Origin: Thermoplasmata archaeon
Lineage (GTDB): Archaea > Thermoplasmatota > DTKX01 > VGTL01
Direction of reading: 5' to 3'
DNA: 45,798 nt
Assembly (NCBI GenBank): GCA_038851035.1
Contig: JAWCLH010000022.1
Coordinates: forward strand, 1-45,798
In this document: positions 1 through 8,438 of the stretch, in pieces
Numbering within the stretch: the first letter of the stretch is position 1
Layout of the letters: each line of letters opens with the position of its first letter
The notes under the pieces: generated by a model
The model's database searches: none
What the model was told of the DNA's origin: nothing
Seen by the model: the letters and a program-made list of their open reading frames with translations, nothing else
Translations under genes and position numbers: made by a program

Positions 1-1208
1 TTCTCGAACGTGGCGTTGAGCTCGACTGTGTCCCCCTCGTCGAGGAGCACCGGGGCGACCGAGAAGCTCCTGAACTTCACCGGCCTCTCCTCCTGCCCGA
101 GGCTCACCTTCGGCTCCGGGGGTTTGTAGGGACGGACGAGCGCCCAGTCCCAGACGGAGACGCAGTCCAGCGACCCGATATTCAGGGCCGGATATCCCGA
201 CCTGCCGCTCATGGCCTGGGTCTGCCACGCTCCGTCATTGAACCTCCCGACCACGTTTGTGCCATCGAAGTATATCTCCTCGACATACCAGGTTTCCTTC
301 GCCCAATTCCTCCCGCGTGTGTACCAGGCGACCAGATCGTTCAGAAAGCTCATCTCATCGCGGTTGGTGAAATCATGCAGGACATAGTTGTAGCCCCTCC
401 CGTCCGAGGTCTGGGTCCTGATTCCTAGACCAACCCTCTCATCGTCATGCGAGCCGGCGATGACCTTGAACCTCGCCCTCAAAATAAAGTTGTCCTCGGA
501 GGGGGCACCGATGGCTATCAGCTTGGCGACCGTGTTGTAGACCGGTGAGACGGTCAGGAAGCCCCCCGAGAGGGTTGCGGAGCCCACGTTGACCTTTTGC
601 CACTTTGATGTGTCTAGACTATCACTGTCGAAACTGTCGAAGAACCTGAACACCCCCTCCCCATTCGAGGCCGCGGGGGCGGAGGGGTTCCCGTAGTACA
701 TCCAGACCACTTTCGAGGTCTGGGCGGGGAGATTCGGGACCTTCAGCCAGATGTCTCCGTCGGGCTCGAGCCAGTAGCTAAGCTCCGTCGACCCGTCGGA
801 GTCGACGAACCTGAGGTCCGCGCAGTCGCCCCTCAGCTTTCCGGCGGATATCAGGCTCTGGAGGCTCAGGTTCATGCGGACGGGGTAATTGCTCAGGGCC
901 GCTGGGTTCTGGCTGTTGTCGAGCGTCAGGGGCGCCCTGAAGGCCCATGAATAGTTCCACCACGGGGGCAACACGGCTGCAGGCGCTGTGGCCGGTGGGG
1001 CTGTTGAGCCCGACCCACTTTTTCCGGAGGCAGAAGCGCTGGCCGTCTCATATGAGCTCTTAGACCAGTGGAAGGAAGCAGCCGGGTGGGCGCCCGATGC
1101 GGTCTGGAGGGCCGAACCACAGGGGCCGATCAATACGGAGCAGACCACTGCCAAAATAAACATCATTTTTAATCTTCCCGGTCTTGGTGCTACTCTTCCA
1201 CAAGGCAT
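1..1208 (-). CDS. Secreted DUF2341-domain surface protein (partial, 3' end beyond window)
   Basis: The minus-strand frame is open from 1208 to the left edge, so only the first ~402 residues are present. I translated it directly. The start is ATG at 1208 (MPCGRVAPRPGRLK then MMFILAVVCSVLIG), giving a basic n-region and a hydrophobic signal peptide; an internal ATG at 1166 is the alternative. After a Ser/Ala/Pro-rich linker comes a typical DUF2341 stretch: WWNYSWAFRAPLTLDN, later NYPVRMNLSL, LRFVDSDGSTELSYWLE and VVWMYYGNPSAPAASNG. A concanavalin-like beta-sandwich region follows (FRFFDSFDSDSLDTSKWQ to SVWDWALVRPYKPPEPK), then the start of another Ig-like domain (FSVAPVLLDEGDTVELNATFE). Such proteins are exported and are thought to bind polymers or cell-surface glycans; the ligand is unknown. 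It is divergent from the lamin-tail/PLD gene, which is also exported. Confidence 0.8.
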   Translation of the reverse strand, partial: MPCGRVAPRPGRLKMMFILAVVCSVLIGPCGSALQTASGAHPAASFHWSKSSYETASASASGKSGSGSTAPPATAPAAVLPPWWNYSWAFRAPLTLDNSQNPAALSNYPVRMNLSLQSLISAGKLRGDCADLRFVDSDGSTELSYWLEPDGDIWLKVPNLPAQTSKVVWMYYGNPSAPAASNGEGVFRFFDSFDSDSLDTSKWQKVNVGSATLSGGFLTVSPVYNTVAKLIAIGAPSEDNFILRARFKVIAGSHDDERVGLGIRTQTSDGRGYNYVLHDFTNRDEMSFLNDLVAWYTRGRNWAKETWYVEEIYFDGTNVVGRFNDGAWQTQAMSGRSGYPALNIGSLDCVSVWDWALVRPYKPPEPKVSLGQEERPVKFRSFSVAPVLLDEGDTVELNATFE

Positions 1209-1250
1209 GCCGAATCATCCCCAGAGTGAGTGGTAGAGGATATTCTTTCT

Positions 1251-1260
1251 TAATTAAATA
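1251..1260 (-). promoter_or_regulatory. TATA-like element for the DUF2341 gene
   Basis: On the minus strand this reads TATTTAATTA, an AT-rich island in GC-rich DNA. It lies about 45 nt upstream of the ATG at 1208, which leaves room for a leader of roughly 20 nt containing a GGATGAT Shine-Dalgarno-like stretch. Assignment is by position and composition only. Confidence 0.45.
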
Positions 1261-1407
1261 GATTTCTTTCATTCATTCCCGGATTGTCTCCTTCCTCTTG
1301 AGCCTCCGGTGCGGCTTTTCCAGACAGCAGCAATTCCGATCGCGTCCGCAAGCCAAAGCGGTATGAAGGCCCGCCAGCGGAAGAAGAGACGCCGGTGGTG
1401 ACCAGCT

Positions 1408-1419
1408 AAAATTTATATT
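1408..1419 (+). promoter_or_regulatory. TATA-like element for the lamin-tail/PLD gene
   Basis: AAAATTTATATT sits about 40 nt before the ATG at 1453. This fits an archaeal TATA box with transcription starting near 1440 and a short leader. Confidence 0.5.
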
Positions 1420-1452
1420 CACGCCATTCCCTGGAGCACCGGGAAAGACCCC

Positions 1453-3834
1453 ATGGGAGCCTCTGGTTGCGCGGGAAGTACTCGCAGACCATTAACGCCC
1501 ATTGCTAGGTCTATTATCGTTGCTTTTGGAGCGCTCGTCACTCTCCTCGCCTCACTATTGCCGTCGCTCTCCAACCCCCCGGTGATTCCCACGGCCGTCG
1601 CTGCTGCCGCGCGCGGATCGGGTGGGGCAACCACTATCGTAATCAACGAGTTCCTTCCCGCGCCCCGGGAGCTGTACGACTGCGAGTGGGTCGAGCTCTA
1701 CAATCCGGGGAGCGAGCCCTTGGACATCGGGGGCTGGGTCTTCGATGACATCGGAGCCGGAGGCTCGAGGCCGTTCACGATAGCCTTGGGCACCGTCGTG
1801 GCCCCCCGGGGCCATCTGCTCCTCAACAGCACCCTGACGGGCGTCCACCTGAACAACGAAGGCGACACTGTCCGCTTGCTAGACCCGACAGGAGCTATTG
1901 TCGACAGCTTCACCTACGCCACCGCCGAATACGACATCTCATTCGCAAGGGTCCCAGACGGGGGGGAGTGGAGGGCGGGGGTCCGGCCGACGCCCGGGTC
2001 CCCCAATGGAAATCCCCCATCAGCGGAGGGTGCGGGTCGATTGCTGATAACACAGGTCTATTACCACGCTTACTCCGGGAGAAGGGACGAGTACGTGGCC
2101 GTCACCAACCCCTCCCCGCACCTATCGGTAGACGTCAGTGGCTGGAGGCTCACGGATGGGGACTCCTACGCTCGCTTCCCCGACGGAACGGCGATTTCCC
2201 CCGGCGCAATGCTGTTCGTGACCGGCAGTGCGTCTGATTTCCTCCACGATACCGCCCTCCTCCCAGATTTTGAAACACTGAACACCACGCCCTCGGTTCC
2301 TGAGGCGACGAAATCGGGGAGCTGGCCGAGTCTGAGCAACAACGGTGGACGCATCGAGCTCTGGGATGCGATGGGTGGGCTCATCGACGTCTTTGTCTGG
2401 GGAAAGGAGTACCACGGCGCGGGCTGGACGGGAAAGCCTTCTCCGCTCACCGGCGCGGGGATGGTGGCCAGGAGGGCGCTGGACCCCGCGGGCCGCTGGC
2501 TCGACACCAACACATCGTTGGACTGGCCCGAATCGAGGGTGACCGTTGTCGGGCGCTCGGAGCTGTCCTGGGATATTTTCGAGGCGGAGGAAGTCGTCAC
2601 CTTCGTCTCCCCCGACTGCTCTTTTGATGTGGTCTCTCGAGAAATCGCCGGGGCCCGCTCGAGGGTCCTTCTCGCCCTCTACCAGCTCGAGAGCCTGCGG
2701 CTGACGGAATCGCTGATTGACGCCCGGGCAAGGGGCGTCGGGGTGACCGTCCTTCTGGAGGGACAGCCCGTTGCCAGCCTCACGGCGCAGGAAAAGGCGC
2801 TGGCGGCGATGCTGCACGGAGCCGGGGCCACCCTTTTCTTCATGGCAGGGGACGCTCCCAGTGGTTCCGGCCGGAGATACGCATGCATGCACGCCAAGTA
2901 CTGTGTCATAGATAACGAGACCAGCATCGTCACGTCTGAGAACTGGGTTCCCTCCGGAATTCCAGAAGACACGAGCTATGGGAACAGGGGCTGGGGAGCG
3001 GTCGTCAGGTCCCGTGGGCTAGCGAGCTACCTCACCAGCCTCTTTTTCCTCGACGCCCAGCCCATCATGAGGGACATCGTCCCCTACACGCCCAGCGACG
3101 CGAGGTTCGCCCCCGCGCCCGGCCTCCCTCCCAACTCGACAGTCCCGTCAGGCGGCTACAAAGCCACATTCGGGCCCGCGCGCTTCTCCGGCGTCCGGGT
3201 CTCGCCCGTGGTCTCCCCAGACACCTCGACGCTTCCCAACGCGTCTATACTCGCCCTCCTCGAGACCGCCGCCGACACCATACTCATCGAGCAGCTCTCG
3301 TGCTCGCCCAACTGGAGCCGCAATGGTGAGGACCGGCCCAATAAATACCTGGAGGCGGTCGTTGCGGCCGCCAGACGCGGCGTGAGGGTCAGGGTGCTGC
3401 TCGACGCGAGCTTTCCGCAGTCCTCCGGGGTGAACGAGGATGTTGCGAACGAGCTGAACTACCTCGCGCTGAGGGAGAATCTGGACCTCGAGGCCAGAGT
3501 CGCGCGCGTTCCGGGGATCCAATCTCTTCACAACAAGGGGCTCGTTGTGGACGGTGGGAGGGCGCTGGTATCCAGCCTGAACTGGGTCGGGAGCGCGGCG
3601 CTGGACAACAGGGAGCTCGGGCTGATAATCGAGGGGGAGGGCCCCGCCTCCTATTTCGAGGAGGTGTTCTGGCTCGACTGGAACCTGACCGGCGGGACCG
3701 GCGGGCGGGGGGGCCGAGGGGAGACCGCCCCAGTCTGGGGTCTGCCGTGCCCCGTGATTCTGATTGCAGGGGTGGCGGTGGCGGTCCTAGCGAGCGTCAC
3801 CGTCGGTCTCCGGCGAAAGCACCGAAGGCGATAG
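1453..3834 (+). CDS. Secreted membrane-anchored protein with two lamin-tail and two phospholipase D-like domains
   Basis: The protein has 793 residues. Residues ~15-50 form an N-terminal signal or membrane segment. Two lamin-tail (LTD)-like domains follow: ~60-185 (TTIVINEFLPAP, WVELYNPG, LDIGGWVFDD) and ~195-320 (LLITQVYYHAYSG, YVAVTNP, VSGWRLTD). Two PLD-type halves each carry the HxKx4D signature: CMHAKYCVID near residue 480 and SLHNKGLVVD near residue 693, each followed by a Ser/Asn motif (TSENWV, SSLNWVGS). A transmembrane helix at ~765-787 ends in RRKHRRR, which predicts an outward-facing, C-terminally anchored enzyme. The PLD superfamily includes phospholipases, cardiolipin synthases and nucleases; LTD-PLD proteins are often extracellular nucleases or phosphodiesterases. 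Substrate cannot be told from sequence. Both catalytic motifs look intact. Confidence 0.88.
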   Translation: MGASGCAGSTRRPLTPIARSIIVAFGALVTLLASLLPSLSNPPVIPTAVAAAARGSGGATTIVINEFLPAPRELYDCEWVELYNPGSEPLDIGGWVFDDIGAGGSRPFTIALGTVVAPRGHLLLNSTLTGVHLNNEGDTVRLLDPTGAIVDSFTYATAEYDISFARVPDGGEWRAGVRPTPGSPNGNPPSAEGAGRLLITQVYYHAYSGRRDEYVAVTNPSPHLSVDVSGWRLTDGDSYARFPDGTAISPGAMLFVTGSASDFLHDTALLPDFETLNTTPSVPEATKSGSWPSLSNNGGRIELWDAMGGLIDVFVWGKEYHGAGWTGKPSPLTGAGMVARRALDPAGRWLDTNTSLDWPESRVTVVGRSELSWDIFEAEEVVTFVSPDCSFDVVSREIAGARSRVLLALYQLESLRLTESLIDARARGVGVTVLLEGQPVASLTAQEKALAAMLHGAGATLFFMAGDAPSGSGRRYACMHAKYCVIDNETSIVTSENWVPSGIPEDTSYGNRGWGAVVRSRGLASYLTSLFFLDAQPIMRDIVPYTPSDARFAPAPGLPPNSTVPSGGYKATFGPARFSGVRVSPVVSPDTSTLPNASILALLETAADTILIEQLSCSPNWSRNGEDRPNKYLEAVVAAARRGVRVRVLLDASFPQSSGVNEDVANELNYLALRENLDLEARVARVPGIQSLHNKGLVVDGGRALVSSLNWVGSAALDNRELGLIIEGEGPASYFEEVFWLDWNLTGGTGGRGGRGETAPVWGLPCPVILIAGVAVAVLASVTVGLRRKHRRR

Positions 3835-3935
3835 GCGGCTCGAGGAGAGAGCTGTCGGCGTGCTGCGTCCTCACGCGCCCGAGGAAAGGGATTCCGGAGG
3901 TTGATGGTAGATTCCGCTGCGCCGGCGGTCTCTCT

Positions 3936-5153
3936 TCAGACGCCCATTGCGAGCCTGAGAGTGTCCCTGAGGCCGGGTGCGAGCCCAAGGATGAGAACAG
4001 CGGCGCGAATCAGGCCTCCGAGCGGCCTTTCTCTCTCCAGCTCCCGGCCGAACTCGACCTCGAAGATGTATAGGATGAGCAGGAGCGCCAGTGCCTTGAG
4101 CGGGAACATCATGAGAGCTGTGCCCGTAGCCTCGATGAGGAATTCGGGAAGGACGTGTTTCTCGCCGTAGCCGAAAAAGTCGAGGGCACGATAAGTGGCC
4201 GCGGCGTCGAGCATATGGCCCAGAATAATAATGAAGCTTGTCCCGGAGGCCATCGGGGCAATGCGCCTGAACCGCAGGGACAGTGTGTGGAGGCAGAGCC
4301 AGAGGCCAACGGCGGCGGTAAGGGCGAGCACGGGCACAACAATGAGCTCCCACGGTCTCGTCGCGGAGGGCCCGTCCCGGGGCCCCCACGAGCCGGGCAA
4401 GAGGAGCCAGAGGAGGGTGAGGGCCGTGGGAGCGGTCGCGCACTGGATGCCGAAATCGGTCAGCGCGCTGGGGAGGCCGGGGGGGCCCTCCCTACGCCGT
4501 ATAGCACGTGCGCTCAGCAATGCGGTGACCAAAGCAACCGCGGCGGTGGCTAGTATGGGAGGGGTCGAGAGAGGGTCTCCGGCGAAGCCGGCCGTGAAAA
4601 ACAGTGTGTGGACGGCGGCGAGGAGCCAGAGGGTGAGGACCCTTCGCTCCCCCGCGGCTGCGAGCCAATGGTGCGCCAGTGAGAGGCCCACAACCTCCAG
4701 CCCGATGAGAACGTATATCTGTGGCGCGATGAAAAAATAGGCCGTGGGCCTGGAGAAGTAGAACGAATCCTCAAGGGCGCGGGCGAGGGTCCCGTAGAGC
4801 ACGAAAGGAGTCAGGGAGGCGATATACCCAAGGTCGATATCCACCCCTTGCTTTTTGAATGCCCGGAATATCAGGAAAAGGGCAGCGGCGAGGAGGACGG
4901 CGTAGGTCAACGTGCTAACGATATTATAGTCTTCGGTTATTCCGTCGATGGGGTGGCCCAGCGCGTCCGCTTCTGTGGGGCCCCAGAGGTAGGGCCACAC
5001 GAAGTGCTCCCAAAAAAGGGAGGGCAGGAGGAGGCACCCGAGCCCGACCGAAACCAAGAAGAGCGCCACACCAGAGCCAACCACGAGCTCCGGAGAGAGG
5101 CTGGCTCGGACATTTTTTCTCTCGCGCCTGGATGTGACCGCCCGTTGCGACAA
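3936..5153 (-). CDS. DUF63 family polytopic membrane protein
   Basis: The protein has 405 residues and about ten hydrophobic segments. It shows the archaeal DUF63 pattern: GITEDYNIVSTLTYAVLLAA near the N-terminus, then TPFVLYGTLARALEDSFYF, FFIAPQIYVLIGLE and a late ILGHMLDAAATYRALDFFGY. DUF63 is an almost purely archaeal family of unknown function; the conserved acidic and Arg residues near the membrane hint at transport or a lipid-related enzyme. There is no ATG near the N-terminus. The start used is TTG at 5153, ~32 nt after a TATA-like element, so a leaderless transcript is possible; a GTG near residue 24 is an alternative. It is divergent from egsA across a 47-bp gap. That placement may hint at a membrane-lipid role, but this is inference. 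Confidence 0.8.
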   Translation of the reverse strand: MSQRAVTSRRERKNVRASLSPELVVGSGVALFLVSVGLGCLLLPSLFWEHFVWPYLWGPTEADALGHPIDGITEDYNIVSTLTYAVLLAAALFLIFRAFKKQGVDIDLGYIASLTPFVLYGTLARALEDSFYFSRPTAYFFIAPQIYVLIGLEVVGLSLAHHWLAAAGERRVLTLWLLAAVHTLFFTAGFAGDPLSTPPILATAAVALVTALLSARAIRRREGPPGLPSALTDFGIQCATAPTALTLLWLLLPGSWGPRDGPSATRPWELIVVPVLALTAAVGLWLCLHTLSLRFRRIAPMASGTSFIIILGHMLDAAATYRALDFFGYGEKHVLPEFLIEATGTALMMFPLKALALLLILYIFEVEFGRELERERPLGGLIRAAVLILGLAPGLRDTLRLAMGV

Positions 5154-5165
5154 TTTAACCGCAAG

Positions 5166-5190
5166 GCTAATAACCGGGGCTGGTTATTAA
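5166..5190. promoter_or_regulatory. Symmetric divergent promoter between DUF63 and egsA
   Basis: A perfect 8-bp inverted repeat, TAATAACC at 5168-5175 and GGTTATTA at 5182-5189, occupies the 47-bp gap between the two starts. Each arm is TATA-like. The left arm is ~30 nt before the egsA ATG (5201) and the right arm ~33 nt before the DUF63 TTG (5153). The two promoters would therefore face each other and overlap, so factor binding at one could affect the other. Confidence 0.55.
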
Positions 5191-5200
5191 GGCTACTTAC

Positions 5201-6262
5201 ATGCCCGACTTCAAGAAAGCCAAGGCCATGGTCTTTCCGCGCAAGGTGGTCGCGGGCCACAACGTATTGGACCAGATCTCGGACATGGCCAGGGACTTCG
5301 GTCTCAAGGGGACCGCGCTCGTGGTCACCGGCCCCCAGACGTTCAGAATCGCGGGCAAGCCCATCGCGGACTATCTAAAGGACAGCGGATACGACGCCCA
5401 TGTGCTCGAGACGGGGCCCGCCACGATGGAGAACGTGGAGAATGTCACAAAAGCGGCGGAGGAGGTGAAGGCCTCATTCATTGTGGGCGTGGGAGGGGGT
5501 AGCAAGATAGACCTGGCAAAGGCCTCCGCGCATAGGCTATACCTGCCCTTCATCAGCGTCCCGACCTCAGCCTCGCACGACGGCCTCGCATCTCCGAAGG
5601 CGTCAATCAAGGACCAGGGCTCGCCTACCTCAGTGGACGCCGTCATGCCAGTCGGAATTCTGGCGGATACGAACGTGATAGCCAAGGCACCCTATCGCTA
5701 CCTAGCGTCGGGCTGCGCCGACATCATCGCCAACACCACCGCCCTGCTCGACTGGCAGCTCGCGGCGAGGCTCAGGGGCGAGGAGTTCTCGAGCACCGCC
5801 TACGCGATATCCAAAATGGGCGCGGAGACGATACTGGACTCGGTGGACATAATAAAAAAGAACCTCGTGGAGAGCGTCTGGATTGCGATCAAGCCGATGA
5901 TATCCTCCGGCCTCTCCATGAGCATCGCTGGCTCGTCACGGCCGACGAGCGGCTCGGAGCACCTGTTCTCCCACGCGATAGATAGAATCGCGCCAGGGAG
6001 GGCGCTGCATGGGGAGCAGTGCGGCGTTGGCACCATCATGATGATGTACCTTCACGGGGGGGACTGGAAGCGGATCCGGAGCGCGCTGGCGGAGCTCGGG
6101 GCGCCGGTGACGGCGGCCCAGCTCAACCTCACTAGGGAGGAGCTGATTCAGGCGCTGACGACCGCCCACTCCATCCGCCCCGAGAGGTACACGATTCTGG
6201 GCGACAGGGGCCTCTTGCCAGAGGCCGCTGAGAAGGTGGCAACGCTGACGGGGGTGCTCTGA
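5201..6262 (+). CDS. egsA: sn-glycerol-1-phosphate dehydrogenase
   Basis: The 353-residue protein is the usual length for archaeal G1P dehydrogenase (EgsA/AraM family). The enzyme reduces dihydroxyacetone phosphate to sn-glycerol-1-phosphate with NAD(P)H in the cytosol, setting the stereochemistry of archaeal ether lipids. Visible signatures are GVGGGSKIDLAK (dinucleotide-binding glycine motif, ~residues 95-108), VPTSASHDGLASPKASI, the metal-site segments SGSEHLFSHAID and LHGEQCGVGTIMM, and the Asp of GCADIIAN. No key residue seems missing. The ATG at 5201 is preceded by TATA-like elements within 35 nt, which suggests a short-leader transcript. UPF0179 follows 21 nt downstream on the same strand and is probably co-transcribed. 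Confidence 0.96.
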   Translation: MPDFKKAKAMVFPRKVVAGHNVLDQISDMARDFGLKGTALVVTGPQTFRIAGKPIADYLKDSGYDAHVLETGPATMENVENVTKAAEEVKASFIVGVGGGSKIDLAKASAHRLYLPFISVPTSASHDGLASPKASIKDQGSPTSVDAVMPVGILADTNVIAKAPYRYLASGCADIIANTTALLDWQLAARLRGEEFSSTAYAISKMGAETILDSVDIIKKNLVESVWIAIKPMISSGLSMSIAGSSRPTSGSEHLFSHAIDRIAPGRALHGEQCGVGTIMMMYLHGGDWKRIRSALAELGAPVTAAQLNLTREELIQALTTAHSIRPERYTILGDRGLLPEAAEKVATLTGVL

Positions 6263-6283
6263 CGCCGGAGAGGGAGGGATGGC

Positions 6284-6712
6284 ATGGTCGCTGTCACGCT
6301 GATAGGAGAGAGGTTGGCGAGAGAGGGGAGCGTGTTCGTGTTCGTGGGGCCGCTGCCGGAGTGCAGAGAGTGCCGGCTGAAGACCGTGTGTTTCAACCTT
6401 GAGGAGGGGCGGAGTTACATCATCAAATCCGTCCGCAGCGTCAGGCATGATTGCAGGGTCCATGATGGAGGCGTGAGGGTGGTGGAGGTCGAGAGGGAGC
6501 CGATTCGCGCCGCCGTGCCGCCCCACCAGGCCCTCGAGGGCACAAGTCTGGTCTGGGAGGAGAGAGGCTGCGACAACCTGGGCTGTGGCTACCGAAGGCT
6601 TTGCTTCCCTAGGGCCGCGAGGGTGGGGGAAAGGTACAGGGTAGTCAGGGTCACGGGCTTCATCGAGTGCCCCGACGGCCGTCAGCTCAAGGAGGCCGCC
6701 CTGGAGACCTGA
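6284..6712 (+). CDS. UPF0179 family cysteine-rich protein
   Basis: The 142-residue protein matches the archaeal UPF0179 family in length and layout. It begins VTLIGERLAREGSVFVF, followed by a first Cys cluster (PECRECRLKTVCFNLEEGRSY, four pattern cysteines in ~16 residues, including CxxC and a later C) and a second cluster (RGCDNLGCGYRRLCFPRA). The paired clusters suggest an Fe-S or Zn site; the family has no established function to my knowledge. The ATG at 6284 follows a purine-rich GGAGAGGGAGG tract that serves as ribosome-binding site. It lies 21 nt after egsA and is likely co-transcribed, though nothing directly links it to lipid synthesis. Confidence 0.88.
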   Translation: MVAVTLIGERLAREGSVFVFVGPLPECRECRLKTVCFNLEEGRSYIIKSVRSVRHDCRVHDGGVRVVEVEREPIRAAVPPHQALEGTSLVWEERGCDNLGCGYRRLCFPRAARVGERYRVVRVTGFIECPDGRQLKEAALET

Positions 6713-6716
6713 GCTG

Positions 6717-6721
6717 TTTTT
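6717..6721 (+). terminator. Short T-run after UPF0179
   Basis: Five T residues followed by AATT come a few bases after the stop of UPF0179, in the 68-bp gap between convergent genes. Archaeal intrinsic termination uses T-runs, but this one is short, so the call is tentative. Confidence 0.3.
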
Positions 6722-6780
6722 AATTGGGGCTTATAAGGTTTCGGCAATGGGCGTCCGAGTTTTCCTGAAGACGAGAGTAT

Positions 6781-8355
6781 TCAGGGCAGAGGAAGGAGCC
6801 AGACAAAGGCCAGAATCACGATCAGAATCGGTACCCCAATCAGTAGCCCATTCTTCGCCAAGAAGCCCTTCGGCACAAGGCCGGTGGCGTAGACCATAGC
6901 GGTTGAGGTGGTTCCGACGGGGGTTATGAATGCGAGGGAAGCGGTGAGACCGACGCCCATGACAAAGGGCACGGGGCTCATCGCGAGCGCGCGGGCGGTC
7001 TCGAAGGCGATCGGCGCCATTATTGCGGCCGTGGCGCTGTTGGAGATGAAGTTGGTCAGCAGGAGGGTCAGGAGCATCAGGAGCGCCAGAATCAGAATCT
7101 CGGGCAGAAAAGCCCTCGCCGCGGCCACCGCGGACGCGATTATCGATGCGCTGCCCGTGGCGAGCATCGCCTCGCCCAGGAGAATTCCGCCCCCGAGCAG
7201 GAATATCAGCTCCCACTGGACGGAGGTCACGTCCCTCAGGTTGAGGAGGCCCATCCCGAAGAGTACGAGCACCGAGAGAACGGAGACGATGGCGGAGCTC
7301 GATATCGATGGTGGGAGGCCCAGAAGGACCTCGGCCTCGCTCCCGAAGAACCAGAGGGCCACCGTGGCGCCGAAGACGCCGACGACCCTCTTCTGCTCCG
7401 GGCTCATGGGACCGCTGACGTCCTTCTGCCCGGCGACGGAGCTGATGTCGAGTGTCACCTTTGGCGATGGGTATCTGTACTTGAGGGTCACGAAGGTGAT
7501 GGCGAGAGAGGCGAGGACGATGGGGGTGCCGTAGTAGGCCCAGTGGCTGAAGCCGAAGCCGACCGAGTGCTCGAGCTGGGCCGCCGCGATCATGTTCGGC
7601 GGGCTGCCGGTCAGCATCGCCATCCCTCCGAGAGAGGTGCATATGATGAGACTGAGCAGGAGCTTTCTCTTGAAGTTCTGGTAAACTTCGGGGATGGACG
7701 AGAGAATCGTCAGGAAGACCGGCAGCAGAACCGCCACGGCCACGGTGTTCGACATCCACATGCTGATGAAGCCCACGACCCCGACCGTCAGGAGGACGAG
7801 TGCATCAATTCTCCCGCCCGACCTGACGACCATCCAGTGAGCGATTCTCTTGTCGAGGCCGAACTTACTGACAGCGCGCCCCAGGACAAGACCGCCGAGG
7901 AGAAGGAAAATCACGGGGTGGGCGAAGGAGGAGAAGGCCCTCGGGGGCGTGAAAATACCAGTGAGCGAGACCGCCACAGGAATCATCAGGCCCGTGATGG
8001 CGATGGGGAAGACCTCGAGAATCCAGCATCCGGCGGCGAAGGCGAAGACCGCGAGCGTTCTGGCGACGAGTTCCGGCTGGCCGGACACCAATGTAATGAG
8101 GTATGCGGCGATTGCAGCGTCGAGGCAGATGAGGATGTTCCTTTTCGAGTAGAGGAATTCGTGCAGCCTCGCCGGAACTTCGACTGTCACCCACTCGAGC
8201 GGCCTGAGAAGGCGAGGGAGTTGCTCGTGGGACTGGCTCCCTCCGGGCCCCTTTTTCTGGTTCTCAATACTATCAGAGGAGCGGACCCGATCGGGATCGC
8301 CCATCGCTCGTGTGGCATGGCCACGCGGCCCAGCTCGACTGTCACCATCACCCAT
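6781..8355 (-). CDS. DASS-family (SLC13-like) anion:sodium symporter
   Basis: The protein has 524 residues from the ATG at 8355. It begins with a ~70-residue hydrophilic N-terminus, then a polytopic membrane protein with two inverted repeats. Family markers are the two SNT-type substrate/Na+ motifs, SMWMSNTVAVAVLLP (~residue 202) and NFISNSATAAIMAPIAF (~residue 439), plus LTGSPPNMIAA and FITPVGTTSTAMVY. DASS proteins import dicarboxylates, citrate or sulfate with sodium, or act as aspartate/succinate exchangers; the substrate cannot be assigned. The same frame is open further upstream to 8676, but 8355 fits the TATA-like element at 8428-8438 (leader ~50 nt); ATG 8304 is another option. It is convergent with UPF0179. 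Confidence 0.9.
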   Translation of the reverse strand: MGDGDSRAGPRGHATRAMGDPDRVRSSDSIENQKKGPGGSQSHEQLPRLLRPLEWVTVEVPARLHEFLYSKRNILICLDAAIAAYLITLVSGQPELVARTLAVFAFAAGCWILEVFPIAITGLMIPVAVSLTGIFTPPRAFSSFAHPVIFLLLGGLVLGRAVSKFGLDKRIAHWMVVRSGGRIDALVLLTVGVVGFISMWMSNTVAVAVLLPVFLTILSSIPEVYQNFKRKLLLSLIICTSLGGMAMLTGSPPNMIAAAQLEHSVGFGFSHWAYYGTPIVLASLAITFVTLKYRYPSPKVTLDISSVAGQKDVSGPMSPEQKRVVGVFGATVALWFFGSEAEVLLGLPPSISSSAIVSVLSVLVLFGMGLLNLRDVTSVQWELIFLLGGGILLGEAMLATGSASIIASAVAAARAFLPEILILALLMLLTLLLTNFISNSATAAIMAPIAFETARALAMSPVPFVMGVGLTASLAFITPVGTTSTAMVYATGLVPKGFLAKNGLLIGVPILIVILAFVWLLPLP

Positions 8356-8427
8356 GGGCGGGGCATCGCTCTCGGGCTCATGAAGCTTTTCGGGGCCGAC
8401 CGGATAGAAGGGCTGGCAGCTCGATTT

Positions 8428-8438
8428 GTTATATTTTT
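8428..8438 (-). promoter_or_regulatory. TATA-like element for the DASS transporter
   Basis: Minus-strand AAAAATATAAC lies ~75-80 nt before the ATG at 8355, which would give a leader of ~50 nt. It overlaps the stop codon of the zinc-ribbon remnant upstream. Confidence 0.4.

Noticed and set aside
1060-1272. A 70-codon minus-strand frame at the DUF2341 gene start
   Set aside because: The DUF2341 frame from ATG 1208 covers the same DNA with a signal peptide and continues into clear domain sequence, so the shorter frame is a shadow.
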